From: Methanobacterium sp.
Lineage (GTDB): Archaea > Methanobacteriota > Methanobacteria > Methanobacteriales > Methanobacteriaceae
DNA: 64,000 bases
Direction of reading: 5' to 3'
Assembly (NCBI GenBank): GCA_018263005.1
Contig: JADFDH010000006.1
Coordinates: forward strand, 1-64,000
Shown: piece by piece, positions 53,094 to 62,318 of the stretch
Layout of the letters: each line of letters begins with the position of its first letter
How positions within the stretch are numbered: position 1 is the stretch's first letter
Program-made: the position numbers and the translations under genes
The notes under the pieces: model-generated
What the model saw: the letters and a program-made list of their open reading frames with translations, nothing else
Database searches by the model: none
Told to the model about the DNA's origin: nothing

Positions 53094-54104
53094 TTAAACT
53101 CCCTGTTTAGAAGCTGTGCTGATAAATGATATTTGAGCAGGGTCATTATGTTTTCCGTGGGGTCTTATGGCTTTTCTCAGCATCACCAGACGTTTCGATG
53201 GTCCGGGTACCGAACCTGCAATTAGCACATAGTTATTTTTCACCAGACCATATTTTACAAATCCACCCTGAGGGTTGACATCATCCACTTCTGATACGTC
53301 TCCAATTTTCAGGATCTTCTTATTGAACTCGGTTCTCTTATGGTAGCCCATCTGACCAGCCATGGGTACTGTCCACATGGTCCGGGAAGGTGACCATGGT
53401 CCAATTGAACCTACAACCCTTGCTTTACTGCTTCTTTTTGCTTTTCCGTATTGTATCCTTATACCGAATCTTTTAACCGGTCCCTGGAATCCTTTTCCCT
53501 TAGTAACTGCTATTGCATCCACATGTTCTCCATTGGAAAAAGCGTCCGCATAGTTGATTTGTGAGCCCAATACTCCTATGGCATAATCCAGTTTCTCTTC
53601 TACACTGCTACCCCCAATACCACATTCCAGTATTTCCGGTTTCTTCTTAGAAACACTGGTTAACCGGGGTTTGGTGTGAATTAAAACCCTTATTTCTTCT
53701 ACTACATCTAATTTCTTCTTTAATTCTTCTATCCGTGCTTCAGGATCATAATCTTCAGGTAGGGTGATGGTTCTTTCCAGATCTTCATCCAGGTCCCCTG
53801 CCAGAATGTCGGTCATGGTTGCCAGACCGTAAGTATCCTTACGGTAGGCTCTGATGGCCATTACAACAGCTGGGGGTGTTTCCAGTACGGTTACTGGTTT
53901 GCTTATTTCCATTCCTTCTGTTGGTGAGTTTTTTGTGTTGTCCAACATGGTTACGTGGGTCATTCCCACTTTATAGCCTGGAAATCCTAAAAGCCCTACT
54001 TCTTCAATTTCAGGCCAGGAGCTGGTTTTTGGTGATTCCTTAGCCGCTCTCTTCCTAGGACTATATGCAATTGATCCTTTTCTTGGTTGGTGATGTCTAG
54101 TCAT
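53094..54104 (-). CDS. rpl3: Large ribosomal subunit protein uL3
   Basis: 336 residues, archaeal form. MTRHHQPRKGSIAYSPRKRA at the N-terminus and GKGFQGPVKRFGIRIQYGKA in the middle; GFPGYKVGMTHVTMLDN is also diagnostic. First ribosomal protein gene of the superoperon, 43 bp after the SPOUT gene. Confidence 0.97.
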   Translation of the reverse strand: MTRHHQPRKGSIAYSPRKRAAKESPKTSSWPEIEEVGLLGFPGYKVGMTHVTMLDNTKNSPTEGMEISKPVTVLETPPAVVMAIRAYRKDTYGLATMTDILAGDLDEDLERTITLPEDYDPEARIEELKKKLDVVEEIRVLIHTKPRLTSVSKKKPEILECGIGGSSVEEKLDYAIGVLGSQINYADAFSNGEHVDAIAVTKGKGFQGPVKRFGIRIQYGKAKRSSKARVVGSIGPWSPSRTMWTVPMAGQMGYHKRTEFNKKILKIGDVSEVDDVNPQGGFVKYGLVKNNYVLIAGSVPGPSKRLVMLRKAIRPHGKHNDPAQISFISTASKQGV

Positions 54105-54147
54105 AAAATTTTTCCTCCTTACATTGGCAAGATTCTTTAAATCCGAG

Positions 54148-54960
54148 TTATTCCGTATTTAAGAGCAAGTTAAATACAGATAATGTTGATAATACCGCCT
54201 CTTCAGTCCTTACAGTTTTAGTTCCCTGTTCCGGGACGGTGTTTACCTCAAAGTTCACGTCCCTTTCATCGATTAAATCGTGCAAGCCTGAATATGGACC
54301 GCCGAACAAAATAGCTATCCGTTTGGAGCCCTTTAAACTATCTTTAACTTCATCTAAAATAGAAACAATAGATACAGCATATTTACTTGTTCCAATAACC
54401 AGATCCGGTTTTGGTTTAAGCATCCCTATACTATCATGCAAATTCTTATAAGTAGATAAAGTCTTATAACCCCAATAAACTTCTGGTTTATCAGGTTCTA
54501 CAATTATTTCCTTGGCAAGCTTGGTTACCCGAAAGCTTAAGACTTTGTTTACGCTGAGCTTTTCCTTGCACAACGCCAGTCTGTCAGCACCAATGTCAAC
54601 AATGGTGCCCTTTTTTACTCTTTTTATGGTTAGTCCCTGTCTATAATCACCTTGTCTGACTTCTTCAGTGGGGTGATGTGGAGTGCGCAGCGGTGGAAGT
54701 ATCCCTGCATAACGCAACTCTTTAGTTATAGGAAATACCTTTTTTTTAAGGTACTGAGGTGTATTCATATAAGTGAGAACATCACTAATAAACTTTACCT
54801 CTTCTTTAGTAGAATTATCACTGTAAATCACTATTCTGTCAACCCGAAATAGAGCTGCAGATCTTCCTATCAAGCCTACTTTATAGGTTCTAAGTTTTAA
54901 ATCTTTTGTTTCCGCCAGAATTGAAGCTGGTAAAAAGATGGATATATGTTTTCCTTCCAT
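54148..54960 (-). CDS. SPOUT-class RNA methyltransferase (SPOUT1/DUF171 family)
   Basis: 270 residues. HISIFLPASILAETKDLKLR at the N-terminus, VDRIVIYSDN, LPPLRTPHHP, an OB-fold-like insertion (about 95-165) and the C-terminal knot region IAILFGGPYSGLHDLIDE with the AdoMet-binding GxxxG character. It is the archaeal relative of human SPOUT1/C9orf114. The target is unproven; its place at the head of the ribosomal superoperon suggests rRNA. Start ATG 54960. Confidence 0.9.
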   Translation of the reverse strand: MEGKHISIFLPASILAETKDLKLRTYKVGLIGRSAALFRVDRIVIYSDNSTKEEVKFISDVLTYMNTPQYLKKKVFPITKELRYAGILPPLRTPHHPTEEVRQGDYRQGLTIKRVKKGTIVDIGADRLALCKEKLSVNKVLSFRVTKLAKEIIVEPDKPEVYWGYKTLSTYKNLHDSIGMLKPKPDLVIGTSKYAVSIVSILDEVKDSLKGSKRIAILFGGPYSGLHDLIDERDVNFEVNTVPEQGTKTVRTEEAVLSTLSVFNLLLNTE

Positions 54961-54973
54961 CTTTTAATGTCTG

Positions 54974-55008
54974 TTTACTATAGGTTTATATATATCTATT
55001 ACAGTAAA
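54974..55008 (-). promoter_or_regulatory. Promoter of the ribosomal superoperon flanked by an inverted repeat
   Basis: On the minus strand GATATATATAAACC (54983-54996) is a strong TATA box about 25-35 bp before the SPOUT start. It is bracketed by TTTACTATA (54974-54982) and TACAGTAAA (55000-55008), inverted copies matching at 8 of 9 positions with 17 bp between. A repressor bound to both arms would occlude the TATA box. Regulator unknown. Confidence 0.5.
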
Positions 55009-55039
55009 TTAGTTTTGATTATACTTTTTCCTGATATTT

Positions 55040-55304
55040 ATAAATTACCCATTCAAACCTATATAAAATTATATACAGATCGGATCAAGGGAACGATATA
55101 TATAATAATATAGATCCTAACCATGACCAGTTTGATATAAATAATAATGGATCCTATCCATGATCGAGTTAAAATCAATGATAAATATCCAATGACCAGT
55201 TCGATTTGATTTTATAGAGATCTGATATAGATACTCTTCTATTGAATATTTTTTTTTAAGATTCGAATATTGAATGTAAAATAGCTCACATACAAAAATT
55301 AGCA
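55040..55304. other. Intergenic stretch with degenerate tandem repeats
   Basis: The gap 54961-55304 between METTL5-like and SPOUT genes has no convincing gene. The short frame at 55117-55308 on the minus strand is read through the repeats and has no coding character. Most of the gap is the repeat at 55100-55215. Confidence 0.5.
55100..55215. repeat. Three degenerate tandem units of about 40 bp
   Basis: Related cores are AGATCCTAACCATGACCAGT (from 55112), GGATCCTATCCATGATCGAG (from 55149) and AAATATCCAATGACCAGTTC (from 55183), each followed by TTTGAT- or TTAAAATC-type sequence. Period 34-38 bp. They lie about 100-200 bp beyond the 3' end of the METTL5-like gene. Confidence 0.7.
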
Positions 55305-55925
55305 TCATCCTTTTACTATCCTTAAAACAACCACTTCCACTTCTACTTCTTCTTTCTGGTGGAAATCATACATATGTGGTATGGGAAAATGATAGTAATA
55401 AGATTGAGACACATAAGCACCTTCTGATTCGAATAACTGCTTAACAAATTTCTCAGTCTCTTTTAAATGAAATGAATATACCACTGGAGCTACTTTAACA
55501 GATTTAGATATGAAAATCCTATCTGCTTCCTTTCTATGGGCTTTCTGAGCACCGAATGGTGGGTTCTGCACCACAGTATCGGCTTTCTCATTGAACTCAC
55601 CAATATCTCCGGTAATGAACCGGCAACGATCATCCAAACCTCTTTGAGAAGCTTCCTTACGGGCTATCGCCACAGCCTGAGGATCAGCATCCACACCCAC
55701 CACCTGAGAAGCACCCAAAAGAGCAGCGCCAACAGAAAGAATACCCGTACCACATGCCAGATCCGCAACTTTCAAACCCCCAATATCACCTAAAGAATAG
55801 GCATTCCACAGAATATCCGCAGCAATCCCAGCCGGTGTCTGATACTGTTCCATATCCACTTTAGGCTCTTTGAAAGTTGCAATGGACTCAAGAGCCATTT
55901 CCAGGTGTCTTTTCTTCCGAATCAT
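55305..55925 (-). CDS. METTL5-like rRNA N6-adenosine methyltransferase
   Basis: 206 residues. Class I methyltransferase with AdoMet motif VADLACGTGILSVGAALLGA, acidic GVDAD, and catalytic VVQNPPFGAQ (NPPF, the N6-adenine type). The N-terminal EQYQTPAGIAADILWNAYSL is typical of COG2263/METTL5 homologs, which modify small-subunit rRNA in eukaryotes. It stands alone on the minus strand. Confidence 0.9.
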   Translation of the reverse strand: MIRKKRHLEMALESIATFKEPKVDMEQYQTPAGIAADILWNAYSLGDIGGLKVADLACGTGILSVGAALLGASQVVGVDADPQAVAIARKEASQRGLDDRCRFITGDIGEFNEKADTVVQNPPFGAQKAHRKEADRIFISKSVKVAPVVYSFHLKETEKFVKQLFESEGAYVSQSYYYHFPIPHMYDFHQKEEVEVEVVVLRIVKG

Positions 55926-56283
55926 AAAAATTCAATTATATTATCTATAGACCGTTCTAAAAAAATAATACCCTACAATTCATTTAAAGTAAAAAAAATT
56001 TATGATTCATAAAATAAAAATCAATCCCAACCACCATTATTAACTGATTGAACTAAAAAATAAGACATATCACCATTCCAATCTGTCCTGAGTAAATTAT
56101 TGATATCCTAAGCAATAGGCCAGTCCCCAATAGATTAACTCAAACTATATAAAGGAAAAAAATATATAGAATTGTAAATAAATAGATAATAAATATTAGA
56201 TATAAAAATAAGTAAATTAAACAGGGTTTAACGGTGCTTAAAGAATAGATCATAAATTTATCAGATTATAAGGAAAGATTTTC
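55926..56283. other. Divergent promoter region between METTL5-like and pycA genes
   Basis: 358 bp with no gene. A TATA-like ACTATATAAAG at 56144-56154 and a second AT-rich candidate GATATAAAAAT near 56199 face pycA. AAGGA precedes the pycA start. No clear BirA operator half-sites are recognised. Confidence 0.45.
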
Positions 56284-57771
56284 ATGTTCAATAAAATTTT
56301 AATAGCCAACCGTGGTGAAATAGCCATAAGAGTGATGAGGGCTTGCAGAGAACTAGGAGTGAAAAGCGTAGCCATATACTCAGACGCTGATAAAAACTCA
56401 CTCTTCGCCAAATATGCTGATGAAGCACTGCACATCGGAGAATCAGCCCCCAGCCAAAGTTATTTGAATATCGATAAGATAATGGACATGGTTGGAAAGT
56501 CAGGAGCAGAAGCCATACATCCCGGATACGGATTTCTAGCAGAAAATCCAAATCTAGGTAAAGAATGCGAAAAACAAGGCATCAAACTAATAGGCCCCCC
56601 ATACTCTGTGATAGAGGCCATGGGAGATAAGATCACCGCCCGGAAACTGATGAAAAAAGCCGGAGTACCCGTGGTCCCCGGGACAGAACAGGGATTAAAG
56701 GACATAAGCGAAGCCACCCAGATAGCAGAAAATATAGGATACCCGGTGATGGTTAAAGCATCCGCCGGTGGAGGTGGCATAGGCATGAGAATAGTCTATG
56801 AAGAAGATGAACTATTAAGAGCCATAGAATCCACCAAATCAGTAGCTGAATCTGCATTCGGAGACTCCACAGTATATATAGAAAAATATGTGGAAGAACC
56901 CCGACACATAGAATTCCAGATACTGGCCGATGAAAAGGGAAACACCATCCACGCCGCAGAAAGAGAATGCTCCATACAAAGAAGAAACCAGAAACTAATC
57001 GAAGAAGCACCATCACCCATCATGACCCCCGAACTCCGGGAAAAAATAGGAAAAATAGCAGTCAGAGCAGCATCATCTATAGGATATACAAATGCAGGTA
57101 CGGTTGAATTCTTATATTCCAAGGGAGAATTTTATTTCCTGGAAATGAATACCCGTGTACAGGTTGAACATCCCATAACCGAAGCAATAACCGGAATCGA
57201 TTTGGTGAAAGAACAGCTGAAAATCTCATCCGGTGAAGAGTTATGCTGCACCCAAAATGAAATAAGAGTAAACGGACACTCCATCGAATGCAGGATAAAC
57301 GCAGAAGACCCCTTAAACGATTTCGCTCCCAACCCAGGTAAGATCACAGGATACCGATCCCCCGGTGGACTGGGTGTAAGGGTGGACAGTGGCGTGTACA
57401 TGAACTACACCATACCCTCCAATTATGACTCCATGATATCCAAGCTCATAGTCTGGGGAAGGAACCGTAACGAAGCAATCAACCGCATGCGCAGAGCCCT
57501 ATCAGAGTACATAATATTAGGAGTTAAAACCACCATACCCTTCCATAAAGCCATGATGAACAGCCCCCATTTCCACAAGGGAATACTACACACCCATTTC
57601 GTTGATGAATATAGAATTGAGATCACCGACGATATGAGGAAAGTGGTTGAAAAAGACCGGGAAATGGAAGAACGGCTTAAATCAACTTTCTTACCCACGA
57701 AAAAAGTAGCAGCAGTATCCGCTGCGGTATCCAGTTATATAGCCCATGCATCCCATAAAAAATCAAAATAA
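56284..57771 (+). CDS. pycA: Pyruvate carboxylase subunit A (biotin carboxylase)
   Basis: 495 residues. It begins FNKILIANRGEIAIRVMRAC, then the ATP-grasp glycine-rich loop KASAGGGGIGMRIVY, ERECSIQRRNQKLIEEAPSP and the catalytic VEFLYSKGEFYFLEMNTRVQ and VEHPITEAITGIDLV. There is no biotin carrier segment, as expected for the two-subunit archaeal enzyme; subunit B is not in the window. It carboxylates biotin with bicarbonate and ATP to supply oxaloacetate. birA follows after 34 bp on the same strand. Confidence 0.95.
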   Translation: MFNKILIANRGEIAIRVMRACRELGVKSVAIYSDADKNSLFAKYADEALHIGESAPSQSYLNIDKIMDMVGKSGAEAIHPGYGFLAENPNLGKECEKQGIKLIGPPYSVIEAMGDKITARKLMKKAGVPVVPGTEQGLKDISEATQIAENIGYPVMVKASAGGGGIGMRIVYEEDELLRAIESTKSVAESAFGDSTVYIEKYVEEPRHIEFQILADEKGNTIHAAERECSIQRRNQKLIEEAPSPIMTPELREKIGKIAVRAASSIGYTNAGTVEFLYSKGEFYFLEMNTRVQVEHPITEAITGIDLVKEQLKISSGEELCCTQNEIRVNGHSIECRINAEDPLNDFAPNPGKITGYRSPGGLGVRVDSGVYMNYTIPSNYDSMISKLIVWGRNRNEAINRMRRALSEYIILGVKTTIPFHKAMMNSPHFHKGILHTHFVDEYRIEITDDMRKVVEKDREMEERLKSTFLPTKKVAAVSAAVSSYIAHASHKKSK

Positions 57772-57805
57772 AGCAATATAAAAATAAGAATAATAGGTGA
57801 TTATT

Positions 57806-58780
57806 ATGCTCCAGAACAAGATATTAAAATTGCTTTATGATAAAAAAGGTGAATTCATCACCAACCAAGAAATAGAAGACCAAACCGGCGTTTTAAAAGA
57901 AAAGATAGATGATTATATTCAGATCTTCAAGGAAGAAGGTTACCGGATCGACAAATCAGAAACCGGGTATCGCCTCAGCGGAACACCCAACATACTGCTT
58001 CCCTATGAAATAAAGAAGAACCTGAAAACGAAGTACATGGGAGGGAACATCCACTTCTATAAGGAGGTGGACTCCACTAATGATGTAGCACGAAAACTCG
58101 CTGATGAAGGAGCTGCAGAGGGAACCATAGTCATAGCGGAAAGTCAGCGCAGTGGTAAAGGTAGAAGGGGTAAAAAGTGGATCTCACCATCCGGAGGTGT
58201 TTGGATGACCATAATCCTCCGTCCAGATGTGGAACCTAACAAAGCACCCCAACTAACACTGGTCGCTGGAGTTGCCGTTGCCGAAACCCTGGATGCGGAA
58301 TGCGGCTTGGATATTGGGATAAAATGGCCCAATGACATATTAATCGGTGATAAAAAAGTCTCCGGAATACTCACCGAAGTGAAAACAGACCTGGGCCAAG
58401 TAGATTATGCTCTGGTAGGTATAGGGATAGACTTAAATATGGATATAAACCTATTCCCCCCTGAAATACGTGGAGGCGCAACATCACTGAAGGCAGAGTT
58501 GGATAGGGAGATAAAAGGGGCTGAACTGGTTCAGAGATTCCTTCAAAGATTCGAATATTATTATGGAGAATTCAAAGAGGGCAACTTCCGAGAAATACTT
58601 AACCAATGGCGCAGACTATCCAGTACCATAGGAACCTATGTAGAAGTGCATAAGAAAGGAAGAACCGTATATGGGGAAGCTGTAGGCGTGAACAAAGACG
58701 GTAAACTCATATTAGAAATGGATGACGGTTCCCTGCGCAAGATAATATCAGGGGAATGCATCCATACCAAGAAGGAATGA
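57806..58780 (+). CDS. birA: Biotin protein ligase BirA with N-terminal helix-turn-helix
   Basis: 324 residues from ATG 57806 (MLQNKILKLLYDKKGEFITN), with GGTGA upstream; the GTG at 57797 lies inside that site. Residues 1-60 are a winged helix; the ligase domain has KEVDSTNDVARKLADEGAAE, the biotinyl-AMP loop SQRSGKGRRGKKW, and KWPNDILIGDKKVSGILTEV. It attaches biotin to the carboxylase and may repress transcription. Pairing with pycA fits its substrate. Confidence 0.94.
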   Translation: MLQNKILKLLYDKKGEFITNQEIEDQTGVLKEKIDDYIQIFKEEGYRIDKSETGYRLSGTPNILLPYEIKKNLKTKYMGGNIHFYKEVDSTNDVARKLADEGAAEGTIVIAESQRSGKGRRGKKWISPSGGVWMTIILRPDVEPNKAPQLTLVAGVAVAETLDAECGLDIGIKWPNDILIGDKKVSGILTEVKTDLGQVDYALVGIGIDLNMDINLFPPEIRGGATSLKAELDREIKGAELVQRFLQRFEYYYGEFKEGNFREILNQWRRLSSTIGTYVEVHKKGRTVYGEAVGVNKDGKLILEMDDGSLRKIISGECIHTKKE

Positions 58781-58891
58781 AAAGATATAATTTAATTATT
58801 TAATCCCTAATCATGTGCTTAATGATTAAAAAATCGAAAGCAAAATTATAATTTGGAACTTAGAATTTGAATTCCTTCATTTAGTAAAATA

Positions 58892-59009
58892 TTTATATAA
58901 ATAGGAATTAATTTTATAATACAGGTAAAACCTGGGAGTCAGTGTACCTTGAGATGCACGTTAATAGTACTTCCAGGTTCTGATTCTGATTTTATTATTA
59001 TTTATTCCA
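58892..59009 (+). ncRNA. Candidate small structured RNA
   Basis: AACCTGGGAGT (58929-58939) and ACTTCCAGGTT (58969-58979) form an 11-bp stem with one G-T pair. Inside is a second hairpin, GTGTA (58942-58946) with TGCAC (58955-58959), loop CCTTGAGA. A TATA box TTTATATAA lies at 58892-58900, placing a start near 58923, and a T-rich TTTTATTATTATTTATT follows at 58991-59007. So promoter, folded body and terminator-like tail are all present on the plus strand between birA and a convergent gene. Confidence 0.5.
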
Positions 59010-59612
59010 TATTTTTGATATAAAACAATTAATATCAATGATATTAGTGTAGAGACTATTTTTATGTTCATATTTCTGGAAAAAAGACCATGCAATCATA
59101 TCTGCAAACTGCAACCCAGACCAAGCATGAGAATAACTATGGTAAATTTTTATATTCTTTATAATTGAATTATTTGAAATTTTAGCCCGAAAATAATGAT
59201 CAAAATCATCCCGAAGCATTTGTTTTCCCTTTGATTTATCAATTCTAACTTCTAAATGGCCATTTATTTTTATTTGATGAGTAAGATATCCGGCTACATA
59301 ATTATAAAGCATATTTTTATCATTAATAAGGAATTCACTATGAAGATTAGTTTTATTTAAAACTGCGGCCAGGATTTTGGAATTATCAATTTTATTTAGC
59401 TCTTTTAACATGTGTATTCTAACTTCAAATGATGATTTATTTCCCTTAATTTCATTTACCTTAGAGAGCTCTTTTTTAAATTTATTCCTCCTCATATTCT
59501 TTATTACCCTATCTAATGGTCTGAAATCTTTGATTAAAAGTGCAACAATTATTAAATAATTCGATCCGTTTAATCCGAGATCTCCACTCTCATCAATGTA
59601 CATATAGTTCAA
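58998..59612 (-). CDS. DUF3800 family protein
   Basis: 204 residues. MYIDESGDLGLNGSNYLIIV is the DUF3800 signature (an RNase H-like fold with early Asp/Glu), and the C-terminal LQFADMIAWSFFQKYE contributes a further conserved Asp. Function is not established; members often occur in variable genome regions. It is AT-rich and isolated between birA and the deacetylase gene, consistent with a transferred gene. Confidence 0.85.
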   Translation of the reverse strand: MNYMYIDESGDLGLNGSNYLIIVALLIKDFRPLDRVIKNMRRNKFKKELSKVNEIKGNKSSFEVRIHMLKELNKIDNSKILAAVLNKTNLHSEFLINDKNMLYNYVAGYLTHQIKINGHLEVRIDKSKGKQMLRDDFDHYFRAKISNNSIIKNIKIYHSYSHAWSGLQFADMIAWSFFQKYEHKNSLYTNIIDINCFISKIWNK

Positions 59613-59796
59613 TTAAAACCCCATTATTATGAAGTAAATTCTAAGTAATAAAAATTAGGTAATATATATGATTTAATTATTCAAGTTCATAAAATAATTA
59701 ATCATTGGTAATTCTTATTAGATGTTAAAATCTACTATTTATATTACAATTTTTTAACCAAGCCTTTCCAATATTCTACTATAATAAGTGATATAC

Positions 59797-61125
59797 ATGC
59801 TTAAAAAGAGATACATACTGTTATTATCAGTGATAATGGTAAGTATGATTTTCATTTCTTTCTCAACAGGTAATTATCCTATTAAACCCAGTAAACATAT
59901 AAACAGCAGCCTCATACAATCTGAAGACAGGGTTTTAGTCATCGCCGTCCATCCGGATGATGAATCCATCGCCTGTGCTGGTGTAATCCGACACTGTGTG
60001 GAAAACAACATCCCGGTAGAAGTGGTGGTCTTAACCGACGGCTATCTGGGCGCACCGGCCAACATCAGACATGATGAAACAGTCAACGCCATGAATATTC
60101 TAGGCCTGGAAGCAGAGCATATCTATTTTTTAGGTTATCCCGATGGTACCTTACCTCTTTTACTCTCTAAAAATTGGGAGTCCACCAATCCCTACCGAAT
60201 AAACAACACCACCAGCAATGCCAATTATAACTATTCCTACCAGGAAAACGCCACCTACAGTGGGAACAGCTTGTATCATAATTTAGCCGATATCCTGGAC
60301 CATTTCCAACCAACCATCATATTCTACCCTGATTCGGAAGATGAACAAATCGACCACTGGGCGGGTAACGCCTTCACCGAATATGTTATGGCCCGGACAG
60401 GATATAACGGCACTGGATATACCTACATAGTCCATGACCCGCCACACTGGCCATCTCCCCGCACCTACACACCGGAAGCTTACCTATTACCACCTCCGGA
60501 GTTAACCTATATAGACTATAAATTCGTATTGTTTCCCCTGGACCAGTACCAGGAACGGCTGAAAGAAGCAGCCATAGGAAGCTATCCTTCACAGATAAAC
60601 ACAGACTCCTATATCCGCTCTTTCATCAGGAAAAATGAGATATTCGCCATCGACCCCCTGATAAAAGCCAGCCCCACCAACCAATCACTGAACTTCTCCA
60701 TCCCGCCACAAACAGTTATAAAAGAACCTAAGAAGTTCGAAAAAGGAAAAGGATCCATAAAGACCAGGGAGATAACCGCAGTAGGATTCCAGATGGATGG
60801 GGAAAACGCCTGGATCAGCATAAAAACCAAGAAAAACATATCATCCGATGCCTGGTATGAAGTACATATCCTCTATCTGGACAGTGAAAACTTAGAAAGA
60901 ATAGATATCAAGATCCATAACGGAACAGCCTACTATGAAAAATACAACCAAAACAGCTTCCAGGACGGTGATCCTGAAGTTAGGATATTAGGAAATGATC
61001 TAATAATGAAACTACCCCCATCCGCTTTTGATGCGGGTAACCTGTTCCTCTTGAGCGCAGATATAATCAGTGGCAACACCCTCATCGACTGGACAGGATG
61101 GAGGACAATTGAGATCATCCGCTGA
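59797..61125 (+). CDS. Exported PIG-L family deacetylase
   Basis: 442 residues from ATG 59797; the GTG at 59788 lies in the ribosome binding site. An N-terminal hydrophobic helix (about 5-22) marks export or membrane anchoring. The LmbE/PIG-L domain (about 45-245) has the zinc motif VLVIAVHPDDESIACAGVIR and a later IDHWAGNAFTEYV His. A beta-rich C-terminal domain (about 300-440) follows and may bind carbohydrate. It probably removes acetyl groups from surface sugars. Substrate unknown. Confidence 0.88.
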   Translation: MLKKRYILLLSVIMVSMIFISFSTGNYPIKPSKHINSSLIQSEDRVLVIAVHPDDESIACAGVIRHCVENNIPVEVVVLTDGYLGAPANIRHDETVNAMNILGLEAEHIYFLGYPDGTLPLLLSKNWESTNPYRINNTTSNANYNYSYQENATYSGNSLYHNLADILDHFQPTIIFYPDSEDEQIDHWAGNAFTEYVMARTGYNGTGYTYIVHDPPHWPSPRTYTPEAYLLPPPELTYIDYKFVLFPLDQYQERLKEAAIGSYPSQINTDSYIRSFIRKNEIFAIDPLIKASPTNQSLNFSIPPQTVIKEPKKFEKGKGSIKTREITAVGFQMDGENAWISIKTKKNISSDAWYEVHILYLDSENLERIDIKIHNGTAYYEKYNQNSFQDGDPEVRILGNDLIMKLPPSAFDAGNLFLLSADIISGNTLIDWTGWRTIEIIR

Positions 61126-61189
61126 AAAAATCTGTATTTATTTAGTAATCTGGCTCTGTTTGTATCGTTAAAATATATTAGGCAACGGT

Positions 61190-62206
61190 TTAATCAACTT
61201 CAATAACTGCCGGCCATCCCAGTTCGCCTTCCACTTGGAATTTTTTTTCGGTGATTATCTCAGCCACGTGGATGTTGGTGCAGGTATGTGGGGTTAGTTC
61301 TGCTGTTTTAACCTCTGAATTCCCTGCTAATGCCATATGTGGTATTATCTGATCTCCCATGTAACGATCCAATGCTTCATTTCGGGAGAGGTGGTATAAT
61401 AATTCCCGGGTAGCTTCATCTCCCACAAGTTCTGCTCTTTTACCTGGTTTGCCCAGTGAACTGCCCCCTATCCTGTTTTCTCCATCGGTCCATAAAACTA
61501 TCCCCGAACCGGGGCCCTGGGCCCTGTTTGAATGTTGTATTATAATCTTCGCCGGATAACCGTGTTCTTCCAGCTTCTTTTCCGCGTTTGATGCCTGTCT
61601 CTCTGCAACGTGTCTGGGAAGTTTCACCGCATGGGATATGCCTCTAATATTATCAAATCTTAAATCCACTAGTTTGAAAGGTTTTATCTTGTTAATCGGA
61701 TGGATATTAACCTTTACGATACCCCCTCCCCGGGGATAGTGTCCTCTTTGAATTAGCTGGGCTCGAGCTTTATAGCCCAGTGATTTAAGTAAAGGTAGAG
61801 TAACATTTAAGAAGTAATCAATAGGTGGTGACCAGGGGACATCGGTACCTCCTTTCAGGGTTAGATTAACCGGGGTTTTGGCAAATGCTGCGGGAATCAT
61901 CAAACACTGCAGTGCCAAAGTGATGCTTCCTGCTGTGCCGATATCCACCTCATAATCTCCCCCTTCCAGTTCATGGGGTTCGAAGCTGATTTCAGTGGAT
62001 CCTAATCTCAATCCATCAAAGTGGGCATTACATAGTTGGGCAACGGATTTCAGGGCGGTTAAGTGCTGGGGCATCAGACCGGGTTTTGGTCTTCCTGCGC
62101 GGATATTTGTTATCCTAATGGATTTTCCGGTTATGGTTGATAGAGCTGCTGATATTCTAAGAAGCGCCCCTCCTCCTTCTCCATGGGATCCGTCAATTAC
62201 CAACAT
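61190..62206 (-). CDS. rtcA: RNA 3'-terminal phosphate cyclase
   Basis: 338 residues. LVIDGSHGEGGGALLRISAA at the N-terminus, IRAGRPKPGLMPQHLTAL and YPRGGGIVKVNIHPI are family motifs; the C-terminal HTCTNIHVAE segment holds the His region used for adenylylation. It converts RNA 3'-phosphate ends to 2',3'-cyclic phosphate with ATP. Monocistronic by appearance. Confidence 0.95.
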   Translation of the reverse strand: MLVIDGSHGEGGGALLRISAALSTITGKSIRITNIRAGRPKPGLMPQHLTALKSVAQLCNAHFDGLRLGSTEISFEPHELEGGDYEVDIGTAGSITLALQCLMIPAAFAKTPVNLTLKGGTDVPWSPPIDYFLNVTLPLLKSLGYKARAQLIQRGHYPRGGGIVKVNIHPINKIKPFKLVDLRFDNIRGISHAVKLPRHVAERQASNAEKKLEEHGYPAKIIIQHSNRAQGPGSGIVLWTDGENRIGGSSLGKPGKRAELVGDEATRELLYHLSRNEALDRYMGDQIIPHMALAGNSEVKTAELTPHTCTNIHVAEIITEKKFQVEGELGWPAVIEVD

Positions 62207-62318
62207 AATTTGACCTTATCCTGGTTTATTAAATTATTGAATTTAAAAAAAAATCATGACCACCATTAATTTGTATAAACAATTAAATGATAAATTTACC
62301 CAGTTAATTTAGTGAATA

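Noticed and set aside
55117..55308. 63-codon minus-strand frame overlapping the METTL5-like stop by ATGA
   Set aside because: It reads through the tandem repeat, has no domain character and no ribosome binding site, so it is taken as chance.
56160..56260. Possible BirA operator upstream of pycA (GTAAAT...GTTTAA)
   Set aside because: The half-sites are imperfect, unevenly spaced and expected by chance in such AT-rich DNA.
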